This document shows positions 1 through 11,420 of a stretch of 64,000 bases of DNA, piece by piece. Position numbers and translations under genes: made by a program. Source of the stretch: Isoetes taiwanensis (Eukaryota > Streptophyta > Lycopodiopsida > Isoetales > Isoetaceae); NCBI GenBank assembly GCA_021234155.1, contig JAJEKV010000015.1:6147194-6211193 (forward strand), written 5' to 3'. Each line of letters starts with the position of its first letter. Position 1 is the stretch's first letter. The notes under the pieces are model-generated. The model had not been told where the DNA came from. It did no database searches and was given only the letters and a program-made list of their open reading frames with translations.

Positions 1-413
1 CGCGCAGTTTCGTCATGTGTACGTCCCCCCTGCATGGCCGTTACCGTTTGCCGTTTTTGTTTCTTCCTCCTCGCCTCCCCGCCGTCCGATCCCATCCGAC
101 GGCCGAGACTTTTTGTGCCCGGTTTCCTTGGTTATTCTTTTTTGTTTTTGCTTGGTTCCTAAGCAACTCAATGGTTGATTTGGTTGGTAGGTATTCCCTT
201 TCATAGAATCTTACCCTTATCCCCATGATGTTGCTCAAAGGCACCCCTCCATCATTCTCTTCTCTTTCGAATATTTCAGTGGTGCGCAAATTCCTCGATG
301 CAACATCATTGCCCTACAGACAGACAAACAAACAGTTTACATCACCCCTTAAAGTCCTTTACGTCTAAATTTGCTCTCCTTATTAGCTTCTCTGCTCCTG
401 CTCCTGCTCCTGT
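1..413. other. No gene recognised; pyrimidine-rich plus strand
   Basis: The stretch is pyrimidine-rich on the plus strand. Short reading frames exist on both strands but none resembles a known family. It could be a 5' untranslated region or promoter-proximal DNA of a gene outside the window, but nothing here proves that. Confidence 0.3.
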
Positions 414-414
414 T

Positions 415-715
415 TACGTATGCATAACTAAGCAACTCATGCAACCATTACTTTCAACATCGACAAATCCCACATGTTCCTATTTCTTATTATGTTAATA
501 TTGTATCTAGAAGGCTATACGTATGCTTTACCAAGCAATTCATGTACCTTACTTCACCACTCAAAAGTCCATGTTTCTATGTCTTATTATGTTAAGATTG
601 TATCTAGAAGGCTATACATATGCATAACTATGCAATACATGCAACTAGTACTTTCCACTGTCACAAATCCCATATGTTCCTATTTCTTTTATGTTAAGAT
701 CATATCCAAAAGGCT
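415..715. repeat. Three imperfect tandem copies of a ~100-bp unit
   Basis: Three diverged units in direct orientation each carry a TATGC(A/T)-TAAC/TTACC-AAGCAA-type start, a CATGTTCCTATTTCTTATTATG-like middle and a TATCTAGAAGGCTATAC-like end. Starts lie near 418, 519 and 617, giving a period of about 98-102 bp. The third copy is the most degraded at its right end. The short open frames here simply repeat with the unit and are not taken as genes. Confidence 0.8.
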
Positions 716-1225
716 AGCGACACACTGAAGCGTGCAATATAAAGACATTCTGTCTCCTACCCTACATAACCACACATAATATAATTACAAGTTTCAAATC
801 TTCCTTATCTATCTTGTGTTGGTGTAGCATTCTACTTATTCAGATGTCATATTCCATATTCAACTTGGCCATGAATTATGGTTGTTAGAGTCTGGTCATG
901 ACATTTTCTTTGATGAATAGCAATCTCCATAGTCCAATAATGCAATATATTAAGGATAGAGATTGACATGGTTTAACCAAAAGCAACAACCAGATGAGAA
1001 CATACGAAGCATTTAGACACAAAGGAATAATCCAAGTTCTTGGCTCATACACCATAGACCATCAACCAATTATTAAATAACGTGTCAAACAAACAAGATT
1101 GTGTCTTAGTGACAAGGCCCATCCTACATTTTAGACAGACCAAGGATCTAAGTCCATCATCCATCATATACAAGATATGGCTAACCATGTTAGACTCGAC
1201 TAGACATGTGTGATATATGGGAATT
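716..1225. other. No recognisable gene
   Basis: AT-rich sequence with short frames only. I see no domain, tRNA-like structure or element terminus. Confidence 0.4.
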
Positions 1226-1370
1226 ATTGTGCTTGAGGTTTTTAGGCCTTGTTGGCTATTACCGTAAGTTTGTGAAAAACTTATCCAAGTTTGCAAAGAG
1301 ACCTCATTAAAGGAATGGAACAAGTATTGAAAATAAAATGCAAGGAATCATTCAAGCAACTCAAGGAAGC
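1226..1370 (+). pseudogene. Ty3/gypsy RT-RNase H remnant, left half
   Basis: Translation gives [17 protein letters not shown], the conserved block just after the reverse transcriptase of Ty3/gypsy elements. It is followed by a broken stretch matching the RT to RNase H connector. A longer paralogue lies at 20590-21720 and aligns closely from its position near 21070. This copy has lost about 22 bp after the KNLSK codons. It continues after the solo LTR, at 2987. It has stops and no complete domain, so it is an old dead fragment. Confidence 0.8.
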
Positions 1371-2981
1371 TGTGACGTTCCAGCACAGTATACGGTCCCA
1401 GGACGTATACTGTACTGTCTCGTCACGCGTACACGCCACTCCAACTGACGTGTACGCCGACGTGTAGCCAGGTGAGTAGCCCTAGGGGGCAACTTGCTAG
1501 GTATGTGCATTTCTTATTAATGTGCACATGCACATTTATTAAGGTGCACACATTTCCATGTGGGCACATTTAGGTGCACACATTTCCATGTAGGCACATT
1601 TGGCCACCTAGCCATTAAAGGCAAGTGGGCCCATTTCCAATTATCCCACATGCCTAAAGGGATAATTGGAAACCCTAAGCCCCAACCCTTGCCTATTTAA
1701 GTAGGAGAACCCTAACTTGCCCATTTTCGTTCCTAGGGTTTTAGAGCTCTTTGTCTTGGCCGCTCTAGGAGTCAAAACCGCCTCCCGGACTCAGATGAGA
1801 GAATGGCACCATTAGTTTCCCTTGATTCGAAAGCAGTTCAAGTGGGATGGTGAACTTCAGTCGGGAGGAGCAACTCATGGATCGGGGTATGTAGTCGATT
1901 TAATGGTCTAAACGTTTTTTCCGGTCATTGTATCGTTAGGTTTAGCCTATTAAATCGCCTTTAGCAACTATCTAGATCTCTAGATGAGTAGATACCGGAC
2001 TCTAACTAAAGAACCTAACTCTATGATATAGATTAGATCTATGTTCTTTAGTTCTTACGTGATGTATATGGATGATGTATCTCGTGAACTCCTTGTATTG
2101 GGAAGGGGGGGGGGTAGAGACTTCAAGCTTGGTAGTAGATGCTCCTAGATTAGCCTCTCTAGCACACCATAGATTCGGCTGTGTACAAGAACCACACGGT
2201 TGTGGGTGAAGGGGCGGACCGGCTAAGAAGGAGGTTAGTGTTGACTCTTGAGCGATCCCTCACGGTGTGTAAGGCCTCACCAGGGGATCATTGTGACTAG
2301 GTCTAATGGCTTACCACCGAAAGTGTGGGTAAGGCATGGGCTCGACACCGTGAAGTGGTGTTCATGACTTTCCGTGGGTTGGTCGAATCAGGCGGTGGCC
2401 CTCTAGTCACCTTGAGTCGGCATGTAGATCTGCCGGAGGGAGTGATCCCTACCGCCCCATCGGGCTGGGATGATGACCCGGGAGTAGCCCTTTTGGCTAT
2501 GCATCCGTGGCTCTGATGAGGTCCGACACTTTTGACCTACTACGCAAAGTGTGCACACGGAGGGGGCGGATGGAGTGGACAACCCTATGCCATGTTCTTA
2601 TGCCGACCAAATCCATTGCCATGAATTTGCATGCGCAATGAACTCACGGAGACCCAATGATGGTCATCCCTTTGAGTCGAGCCTTGGGTAGGATTCCCTA
2701 TGTGATGTCTTTGATCTTTGTCTATGCAGATATGTGGAGGACCATCCTTAATGGATGGTCATATGATGTTGATGTATGTACTACCGACATGTATGTTCAC
2801 GCTTCGCAGACTAGGTAGGCCCCGAGGGGACAGGTAAAGGACCCCTTCATTCTTCCCCTTTGGAACTCTTCAAGGTTGCGGTGATACGTGGAGGGCCCTA
2901 TATTAGCATGGAGCTGGTATGGGGATGAACTCTGTTTGTATCTGAGTGAGTGCAAGGTATATATGAGTAGGGGACGTCACA
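1371..2981 (+). mobile_element. Solo LTR of a Ty3/gypsy family, 1611 bp
   Basis: It begins TGTGACGTTCC and ends GGGACGTCACA, so the ends form the inverted repeat TGTGACG/CGTCACA. It is bounded by a perfect 5-bp target duplication GAAGC (1366-1370 and 2982-2986). No internal retroelement sequence lies between the ends, which indicates LTR-LTR recombination. The same termini occur on the large element at 5849-18888. The stretch near 2560-2620, containing GGGGGCGGATGGAGTGGA, matches the reverse complement of that element's LTRs, so this is a related subfamily in opposite orientation. A TATA-like CTATTTAAG lies at 1692-1700, and two ~30-bp direct repeats (GTGCACACATTTCCATGT core) lie near 1540-1600 in the likely U3. 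Confidence 0.93.
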
Positions 2982-3126
2982 GAAGCACTTACAATGGACA
3001 AAAATACTTAATCAAAACAGATGCTAGCTTAGACGGAACTGTTGCAGTGTTAATGAAAGATGAAAGAGTAGAGCACTAAAACAAGATAACCTATGAATAG
3101 GAGTTAACAAGAATAATAAGGGCACT
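2982..3126 (+). pseudogene. Ty3/gypsy RNase H remnant, right half
   Basis: Directly after the solo LTR the frame reads GQKYLIKTDASLDGTVAVLM, the first RNase H motif of Ty3/gypsy pol, where the Asp of TDAS is catalytic in active enzymes. It continues the fragment at 1226-1370. The uninterrupted paralogue at about 21229-21380 shows the site before LTR insertion. Similarity to that paralogue stops near 3126, where LINE sequence begins. Confidence 0.82.
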
Positions 3127-3129
3127 AGT

Positions 3130-3835
3130 GGCCAAAACTAGGGTGCTGCTAGTTTCGTCATCCCGTTCGCCAAGGCTTCCCGCATTCACTTACCAGGGAC
3201 AAGATGTGGAGGTGGCTCTGACCTACAAGTATTTGGGGATCGAGTTCTCTATTACCACCCACTGAGATGCTGCCATCAGCTTGCGCGTCACGGCAAGTTG
3301 AAAAGCACTATATGCCATGCAGAGCAACAGCCACAAGGCAGAGTTGTATGCCTAGGGCCGCCAGTCACATCTGTTTAGGGCCCCTTATACATCGCACAAA
3401 AAGTGGTATGCTGCTATCAAGCGATGGGCAAGAAAATGGCTTAATGATGATGCTTGGCCAGTATCCCAAAAATTTAAAGAGATGCCGGAGTATTGGCTGC
3501 ACGAGCAATTCGTAAAATGTGGCAAATAGATGATCAATATAATGTTCAAGAGAAATTTTACTTGTCTGAATTAAATGATCTGTCGGAGTATAAAGAGCAG
3601 CCTTATCCATTCTCATGCATTAGCAGAAGAAAACATATGCTTATCTCTGGAATGAGATTACCATCTCATGTTTTGCATATTGAGATTGGCAGATGGGATA
3701 ATATACCATGTAATGAGCGATTTTGCCTAAGTTTGTCAAGATCCGGCTGTTGAAGATGAAGAGCATGCACTCTGGACATGTTCAGCAGCATACGAGTAGG
3801 TAAGGGCCCATTATGAATACGTAGCACAATAACAA
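3130..3835 (+). pseudogene. LINE reverse transcriptase C-terminal remnant
   Basis: The plus strand encodes pieces in several frames. ALTYKYLGIEFS matches the block after the RT palm in plant LINEs. Then come HVLHIEIGRWDNIPCNERFC and a Cys/His motif, VEDEEHALWTC. The minus-strand LINE at 58605-59540 has the same order (YKYLGLVF, then HKLKIETRRWHNIPREDRLC, then a Cys-Cys-His segment). Multiple stops and frameshifts show that it is inactive. No 5' part, catalytic RT motif or clear tail is present. Confidence 0.7.
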
Positions 3836-3992
3836 GATCCCAAGGGGATTTGATATGGATGTAAAAAATGATAATTCCTAAAAGATAGACCATATCTCAA
3901 AAACAATTGAATGAGTTATTAAAAAAAAAAGAGACGGATTCAAGGACCGAGGTAGTCAGGGTGCATCTCATTTAGAATATATAGCACAACAC
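3836..3992. repeat. Internally deleted copy of dispersed repeat Z (SINE-like family)
   Basis: The start, TTTGATATGGATGTAAAAA and AATTCCT, and the end, GGGTGCATCTCATTTAGAATAT, match the outer parts of the units at 39541-40378. The tRNA-like centre of those units is missing here. A further start fragment is at 37118-37170. Confidence 0.6.
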
Positions 3993-4463
3993 TTGATGAA
4001 CCTTTTGGTTTGTTGCTTGCACATATATCATATTTGTATTTTAGAGATATTTTATAAGAAAGAAACTTATAAATGTACTGCTCACTCTGATGAGTAATTT
4101 TGACATCAATGGCGCTCTGGATTAACAGCTAAAGTACTCATTTGTATTCTTTTGCCATAGAGACCTATGGGCCTAAATGGCCTGATCAATAAATTAAATA
4201 CCAAAAAGATAAGTTGCTACCAACTTTTGGTAAAAAAGAGAGGACTAGACTTGAAGTACAATCAAGGTACACAAGCTGATATGAAGCAAGCATGGGGAAG
4301 TGTCCACGACGAATGGGTTATTGGAATGTGGCAAAAATTCTGGAAAATAATTATTCCTAAGATCACCTAATAATATAAAGGGGCTGAGCTATAACATCAA
4401 AATCAAGGGAACGTCTAACACAGTTATAAGAACCATTGATATTTATGGAAAGGGTCGAGACAC
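3993..4463. other. No recognisable gene
   Basis: Only short frames are present. A 67-codon plus-strand frame near 4167-4370 resembles nothing I know and lacks a supporting context. Confidence 0.35.
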
Positions 4464-5848
4464 TATTTTTTTTTTTTTTTGATTGAAGGCCGATATGTAT
4501 ATTTATGTATAAATAAGATTACAAAAATTACTTTTTACAGGGAAGTATAACCCATTCATAAAAGGATAAGTAAAAAATAAGAGTTATGAGATTAAGATTT
4601 TTAATCTTTTGACCTCTCCCCCTGACTATAATAGTGAGGATGCAGAAGATGCACATGCAGAAATCTGCTTTCGCCATATTGAATCTCCCCTTATTATCTT
4701 TGGCTCCACACAATAGAGCTCTTCTGACATCCGGATTTTGATCACAGCAGCAGTTGCACAGACAAGGTTCATTATGCCCATAGATATTCGGAGGGCCGAC
4801 CTTGAGCCATTCCTGGTTGGTGCTGAGATTGATTTTCTTCCATTTGAGTTTCCGCACCAGCACGAAGATAATTCCTGAAATCCAAAGATTAACAATAAGT
4901 ACATTTTAAGCTGCAGTAGTAATCCAATTGATATCATAGTTAATCTACCTAATCACCGCTTCCAAGTGTATAATTTCAAAATTGAAAATAAAGTTATAAC
5001 GTCCCTTCCAGATCCTCCATAACAGGATATAAATGCTCCATTCATTTGGGTTCTCCGGCATAAAGAAGTCCAGAGAGCTCATTGAAAGGAGGTTATAACC
5101 AAATAAATTAGATGCCAGATCGAGCACCCATTTAGACCAAATGCAGGTCCTAAAAAGGTGATCTTCGTCCTTTCTTTGCCTCAGACACCTGGAGCATACA
5201 TCAGAGTCGGTCATCTGCAGCCTGTAACGCTTCTGATTTGTTGCCAAGGCTCTATGCCATAATTGCCACATGAAGGACTTAATCTTGGGAAAAATTGGGT
5301 TGGCCCACATAAAGGTCAGATTCATGGAACACCTATCAGCCCCCGTTTGCCATTTGATATGCATGGAAATTCATAAGGTATCTATAGGCTATCCTGACCG
5401 TAAAGCCAGTTCTACCATTATGATTCCAGTTGAAGTCCTCATTGGACCATCTGGCATGAAGAAGCGAGGTACAGATGTTATTATATAAGGCTTCACAATT
5501 CTCTCCCTCTTCAGTGAAGACCGATTCCCCGAAGGGGATAACCCCTTGTTCATTGAACAGATCCCTGATGAAGTGAATCCCTTTGTTACTCCAAAGTTTG
5601 GCTTGATCTGGAAAATGACAAGCTAAACACAGAGAAGGGTTGTTAGTAATGACAGCAGGGTTCCAGAAAATAGAATAGTCCATAGAAAGTCCCTCCTTCC
5701 AAGTAAATATACCAACAAAAATTCCAAGTCTTAATCCATTTCTTAATCAAAGCAAGGATGGAATTGGGAACTGTAAAGGGGAAGTAAATAGAGTGGAGCA
5801 GAACCAATCTAAGTTGCCTCCAGCCAAAGGACAGGCATTTATCCAAGT
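4464..5848 (-). pseudogene. LINE remnant, 3' half with poly(A) tail, minus strand
   Basis: On the minus strand the order is a late RT block (DKCLSFGWRQLRLVLL near 5848-5800), then WNPAVITNN (near 5650), then a zf-RVT-type segment, NPIFPKIKSFMWQLWHRAL, followed by CSRCLRQRKDEDHLFRTC (near 5290-5140). A Cys-rich stretch follows. A run of T on the plus strand near 4465-4480 is the poly(A) tail in LINE orientation and marks the 3' end. The 5' continuation lies beyond the inserted chromovirus, at 18889-19055. Frameshifts and stops make it dead. Confidence 0.8.
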
Positions 5849-7397
5849 TGTGACGCTCCCTGAACATATACGACACTCGAACGTATACATACGGGGACTT
5901 TCCCCTCCCATGGCAACCAACTCACCATGAGCAGGGCCCTCCGTCTAACTCGGGCCATCTATAAGAAGATGCTCAAGTGAAGAACACAGAGGGGTCATTC
6001 GGCCCACGCCTTCAATGGGGCTCCTACATCGCGGAAGCGTGAATACAAGGTTAGCACACAGCATAATCATATCATATTTTACCACCACGAGGGGTGGCAC
6101 ATCCATCCAAGTGACAACAACAAAGAATATGCATTTAATACTAGGGAAAACACCCAAACCCATGGTTCTACCCGGCTCGGACTCGGGGAGGTTCGGTGAC
6201 GGCTAGGTCTCAAGAGATCAGTGAGGCCGAATCTTGACATGGCGTTGGCTGGCATAGAACATCGGCTAGGGTTTTCCACTCCATCCGCCCCCTCATTGCA
6301 CACTTTTGCAAATGAGTCCAATCATGCTATGGCGTCACTATAGCCTTCAGGACACTTGAGACTCAAGGTATCACCCGCCGAGCCTACTCCATGGTTCATG
6401 AAGCCCCGTCCAATGAGGAGGTTCAAAGGTCAGGGAAGCGTCCCCTTCGGGATCACGGTGGTTCCATGGGTGAGCTAGAGAATACGTGCGCATCGGCGAC
6501 CTGCATCCGTGCCGGCTTACTCACCCTAAATCTACTCAAAGCACGGGGTGCCCCATACGGGTCACACCTCGTACCCGAGGGAGTGTCGGACCCATACCCG
6601 CCCCTCACGTGACGGCTATCAGGCCTAGCCCTTTGTAGGAGTCTCGAAGCCTTTTTGTTCGTGCAAGACCCCACCCCCACTTCACCACTGCGTCCCTTAT
6701 CTGGTGCTAAGCAATTCCATAGCATCCACGACTCGGTGGTCTCTTGTGCACAGGCCGCAACTAATGGGAAGTACAGGGATCAACCTAGGAGTATACTACT
6801 AACATGGCTTCGGGAGGTCTCTACCCCCTTAATTCCCCATTTCGAGTAATACTATGCAAAGAACTATCAATCCATCCTTTAAGAGCAAGACCAGAATCAG
6901 AAATAAAGAGAACTCACCTTTACAATCAAGGGTTAGTTCCTACAAGTAAAGCACACAAAACAAACACAACAAGTGCCCAACAGGGGCCCTACCCTAGAAT
7001 TCTCAAGCTACGCTGGATCCGTTGTCATTTGGTGCTTCCATCTTTCCTGGACTTGGCGCTCAGCTCTGGACACACAGGTAAAGGTGCTTGGCAAAGGTGG
7101 GCGCTCAGCTCCTGCTCCTCTTGGACGATTAGAGGGGTCAATTAGGGATAGGGTCAAGTTGATGGCTCAATTTGGAATTCCCCATCTTTGTGTCGATTTA
7201 GGGCGGTGGCCTTCCCAAAGCATTTAGACATTAATTAACCCATTTACATATTAATTCTTTAATTATAGGTTATTATCCTTAATAATTAAATTAGCATAGC
7301 TAATTTAATCCCTTTTAGGACAACCCCCCCATTACCTTTAATGGGTGACGGGTCAGTATATTTATACGCATACCGTATAAATACTTGGAACGTCACA
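5849..7397 (-). repeat. 3' LTR of the chromovirus
   Basis: The 1549-bp copy aligns throughout with the LTR at 17286-18888. It differs by scattered substitutions and many small indels, for example the loss of about 20 bp found near 18455-18480 of the other copy. On the minus strand it begins TGTGACGTTCC and has a perfect 10-bp stem TATTTATACG/CGTATAAATA with a 5-nt loop just inside that end. Confidence 0.95.
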
Positions 7398-7410
7398 TTC
7401 TCCCCTCCTT
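7398..7410 (-). promoter_or_regulatory. Polypurine tract (plus-strand primer)
   Basis: The minus strand reads AAGGAGGGGAGAA directly upstream of the 3' LTR, the expected place and composition of the polypurine tract that primes second-strand DNA synthesis in LTR retrotransposons. Confidence 0.92.
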
Positions 7411-7974
7411 AGAAAATAATGTTAGTTAGATATAAAAATAGAAAATTATATTATGAAGGAAGGTAATTCCTTATTTCCGAAGGTAATACATTGAAAATTT
7501 TAAAGTTTGAAACAGTTTAAGCACCGAGGTGCATTTCACATGGTCATCACAAGCAAAAAGTTCAAGGACCGAAGTCCAATATCAACATCAGAGTAACAAA
7601 AGGACAAGACGTGTAGACAAAACAAAACTGGAGAAGTCGGGTCATCAGCAACCCTCTATACATGGGCAGGTCACGTACTGCTCACTGGCCTGCACATGTC
7701 AATACATAAGTTTATGTAGGTAAGATAATTAGGTTGTAGTTGAAGGGACCACCCCCTATAAGAATAAAAGAAAATCTAGCTACAAGGGAGCCTATCATGC
7801 CTATGGTTCGCAGTTCATTGCGGCGTAAGGAATGGCCAAGTTCCTATTATAGCCAAGATGAACGCGGCCTATCAGTTACATGCTTTCCAAGCAGTTCGCG
7901 GTGATATCCACATTGAGAGTGCACCACGTCCTAGGGCACACGAATGTGATCCCATCATTGGTAACTATTATTAA
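7411..7974 (-). other. Non-coding segment between pol and polypurine tract
   Basis: About 560 bp follow the stop of the chromodomain frame. The part beside the polypurine tract is AT-rich. I see no envelope-like frame or other conserved gene. Confidence 0.5.
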
Positions 7975-8601
7975 CTACGATGCAGCTACCCCTCTACTGT
8001 ATGATTCTCGGCGAATCAAGCCTTCAAGCTTACCGCCGGGAGCGGGGTTGATAGCATCGTTGATGGTGCGGCCTTGAGATTCCCGCATGAAGTCTGGATA
8101 GTGCTTCTCAAGGTCCACTTCCATCACCCACGTAGCATCCTCCACTGGCAAGTGTTTCCACTTGACCAAATATTGCAGCATTTGGGTCCTTCTGGTCTGT
8201 TTATATGCTCGATCAAGAAGAGCTTTAGGCACTATATCTAAATGCTCTTCTGTCATTTCAAGTAGGGTGGGTGTATCCAAGATCTCCTCTGGATCTGGGG
8301 TGTGCTGCTTTAGAAGACTCACATGAAAGACCTTGTGGATCTTCAAGCGGGGTGGCAATTCCAGGCGATATGCCTGTTCCCCAACACGTTCAGTGATTTT
8401 GAACGGCCCAGTCCATCTGGGTGCCAGCTTCTTGCAGTTACCAATTTTAAGCTTGGCTTGTTTTACCTTAATCTTAAGCCAAACCGATTCACCTATCTGG
8501 AAGACTCGTGGGGTCCTGTGCTTATCTGCTACACTCTTCTGGCGACTGCGTGCAGCCAATAAGTATCCACGAACTTCTTCAACCAAAGCTTGCATTTCCA
8601 A
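7975..8601 (-). pseudogene. Integrase C-terminus with chromodomain
   Basis: An open frame of about 208 codons begins in the integrase C-terminal region (ADKHRTPRVFQIGESVWLK, then LAPRWTGPFKITERVG, then VFHVSLLK, a usual order in Ty3/gypsy integrases). It ends in a chromodomain: ALLDRAYKQTRR, YLVKWKHLPVEDATWVM, DLEKHYPDF. Chromodomains at this place define chromoviruses and are known or thought to guide integration by recognising modified histone H3. The W of VKW and the EDATW block are present. The frame ends with a stop 3' of the domain. It is separated by a frame change from the integrase core upstream. Confidence 0.92.
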
Positions 8602-8607
8602 GAGGAG

Positions 8608-8976
8608 TTATTGAGATACCTCCACTTTAGAAATGGGGTTATGCCATGTGTCTGGAGTAAGGCATTGATAACCATAATTTATCATGAAGGGAGACATTCT
8701 AGAAGATTCCTGTTTCATACTGTTATAGGCAAACTCAACTAGATAAATATAGTCAGCCCATTGTGATTGCTTACTCCACACATAACTGCGTAGCATGTCC
8801 TCTATAATATGATTGGTACGCTCTGTCTGACCGTCCGTCTGAGGATGATATGCCGTACTCATAGCAAGCTTGGTTTGGATGGTGGCAAAGAAATCTTTCC
8901 AGAATGCACTTACGAATTTGGGATCCCTGTTGGAGACAATGTGGCATTCCGTGCAATCTGAAGATCTCCTTTGCAA
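8608..8976 (-). pseudogene. Integrase core, second half (D and E of DDE)
   Basis: The frame contains IVSNRDPKFVSAFWKDF, which carries the second catalytic Asp, and TAYHPQTDGQTERTN, which carries the Glu. It continues with the C-terminal helix, EDMLRSYV, and EFAYN. It is in a different frame from the first half (end near 8977), so at least one frameshift separates them. Integrase inserts the retrotransposon cDNA into the host chromosome; the residues are present but the protein cannot be read through. Confidence 0.9.
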
Positions 8977-9887
8977 AAAGCAGAGCAGTATCGAAGGCAG
9001 TGTCCGTGGTCCGACATGGCAAGAAATGAGCCATTTTTGACAATTTGTCGACCACTACCATCAATGCATCATATCCACAGAGAGCAGGTGGAAGGCCCAC
9101 AATGAAATCCATGGTTATCATTTCCCACTTAGCATTGGGCACGTCCAGCGGTTGCAACTCTCCTGGAATCCTTAATTGCTCAGCCTTGGTTTGCTGACAC
9201 ACTTGACACTGCTTAATGTACCTGGCAATGTCCTTCTTCATCGAAGGCCAAAAATAACTGGAGCGGATCTTAAAGTAGGTCTTCATGAAACCTGCATGTC
9301 CAGCTATAGGGTTGTTGTGCGTGTCATGGAGAATTAGCTTACGTACTCTTGAAGTCTCAGGTACACACAACTTATCCTTGTAATATAACAAGTTGCCTTC
9401 TTTCTTATACGAACGGAAAGCTTCGCGTTCTTTATCTGTGCGTGCCTCCTTAGCCAAACTATCCCAAACATCACGGAACTCGGGATCTGTGGCCAAGGTC
9501 TGTTCTATCTGTTTCCCAAACTCACTGGTGAGTGTGGAAATCGCATTACAATGGGTTCGGGTTACCAAGGGATGGCGTGACAATGCATCTGCAACCACAT
9601 TGTTTTTCCCAGGCTTATACATAATCTCAAAATCATATTCCTCGAGAAACTCCATCCATCTTCTTTGACGGAGATTGAGATTGGGCTGGGTTGTTAGATA
9701 ACGGACTCTGATGATCCGTATCCAACTGGAATCTTCTACCAAGAAGGTAGTGTATCCATATACGCACAGCACGGACAATGGCTAACAATTCCTGATCATG
9801 GGTAGGGTATCGCTGCTCAGTTTCGTTCATTTTCTTTGAATCATAGGCAATGACCCTCCCCTCCTGCATTAGGACTCTTACTGGCAT
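8977..9887 (-). pseudogene. RNase H end and integrase first half
   Basis: From 9887 the minus strand shows [28 protein letters not shown] and TDHQS of Ty3/gypsy RNase H. After a frameshift near 9715 it continues RQRRWMEFLEEYDF and GKNNVVADALSRH. The integrase zinc finger follows with His-His-Cys-Cys spacing (HDTHNNPIAGH, then CQVCQQTK). Next is the first catalytic Asp in MDFIVGLPPA, then VVVDKLSKMAHFLP. RNase H degrades the RNA template during cDNA synthesis. The frame is lost near 8970. Confidence 0.92.
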
Positions 9888-11205
9888 CCGTTGCCAATAA
9901 TTTATCCTTTTTAGGATCGGGCAAAGTGAGGACTGGTGCTGACGTTAAAGCATCTTTAAGCTGCTGAAAACTTCCCTGGACCTTTGCTTTCCAATGCTCA
10001 ATCCAATCCTTCACCTTTTCATGCTTTGTAAGATTAGTAAGAGGTGCTGCAATTTTTGCAAAATCCTTAACAAATTTCCGATAATACCCTGCTAATCCCA
10101 AGAAGCTTCGGACCTCTGAAACATTACCTGGAATAGGCCAATCCCTCACTGCCTCTATCTTTGCTGGATCTGTAGCAATTCCCTCTGCTGAAATGACATG
10201 TCCCAAATAATCCACCTTCAGAGTGGCAAACTTGCACTTAGAGAACTTGGCAAAGAGCTGATGACGTCTTAACTTTTGTAGGGCCAATCGAAGATGAGCC
10301 TCATGCTCCCCTAGAGTTTTACTATAGATGAGAATGTCATCAAAGAAAATAACAACAAAGTCATCCAAGTATTGGCGGAAGACATCATTCATTAAGCGCA
10401 TAAAAGTCGCGGGGGCATTTGTTAATCCAAAAGGCATAACGGTAAACTCATAATGCCCATATCTAGTGCGAAAAGCAGATTTATGGATGTCCTCCTCCTT
10501 AATCCTTATTTGATGATATCCGGAGCGTAAATCAATCTTTGAGAAATACTTGGCCCCTTGCAACTGGTCCATTAGGTCATCTGCCCTAGGCAAAGCATAG
10601 CGATTCTTGATGGTGTGTTTATTGAGCTGCCTATAATCAATACACATCCTCAAGGAGCCATCCTTTTTCTTAACAAAAAGGATAGGAGCGCCAAAAGGCG
10701 AAACACTAGGTCGAATGAAGCCTAGGTTTAATAACTCCTGAAGTTGTTTCTTAAGCTCTGCCAATTCAGGGGGACTCATGCGTTACGGGGCCTTACTAGT
10801 AGGCTTGGTACCTGGTTCTAAAGCTATCTCACATTCTACCCCTCTAAAGGGAGGAAGCTTCTGGAAAAGATCACTAAATTCTCGGAGAAGGTTAGCAATC
10901 CCCTCTGGCAAGGTATCAACTACTTGCTTCTGCTTAGCATCTGACTCAATGGAGGCAAGTCTGATAATGCAAAGCAACTTATCCTTACGTATAGCCTTAT
11001 CTAACTGCCTGATGGTCATAGACTGCATAATAGGGTTAAATGGATCACCTTTTATAGTCACGCGGGCTCCATTAGCTGCGTTGAAGGTAACCTCTCGTTT
11101 CTCGCAGTCTATATTGGCTTTTGCAGATGCCAAGAATTCCATACCAACAATAAGATAATATTTGCCAATATCCATTATCTCGGCACCCAAGGCAACCGGG
11201 TGCAC
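9841..11205 (-). pseudogene. Reverse transcriptase with N-terminal linker
   Basis: A long frame with one in-frame TAA (10783-10785) begins in the protease C-terminal part (YYLIVGMEFLASAKANID, near 11160). It then encodes the [72 protein letters not shown], and the active site [12 protein letters not shown], where FFDD holds the two catalytic Asp residues. LGHVIS and [15 protein letters not shown] follow, then LLATDAS, the start of RNase H. The domain order is complete. A frameshift near 9885 ends the frame inside RNase H. Confidence 0.95.
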
Positions 11206-11420
11206 ACTGCAAGCTACATCTTAAGGTTAATGCGACTGGCCATGAGTGTGTGCGATCTTACCAGCGGCTAAAGTGGCGAGGCTTCGGTCGGGATCTCAAA
11301 GTTTCAAGTCGCAATACCTGGGCCATTCTAGGAGAAGCAAAATTATATGTACTACCCGTATTATAAAAGGTTTGTTGTCTACTTGACCTATGGTGGAAAT
11401 AACGGCAGGCTGACTTTCAG
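11206..11420 (-). pseudogene. Aspartic protease with mutated active site
   Basis: In the frame after IGQVDNKPF a shift is needed to read YNTGSTYNFASPRMAQ, which matches the DTGS/DSGS active-site block of retrotransposon proteases. The catalytic Asp is Asn here (AAT at 11360-11362 on the minus strand), a single G-to-A change from GAT. The protease normally cuts the Gag-Pol polyprotein. The frameshift and the lost Asp each make this copy inactive. The C-terminal half is read in the next frame, from about 11205. Confidence 0.8.
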
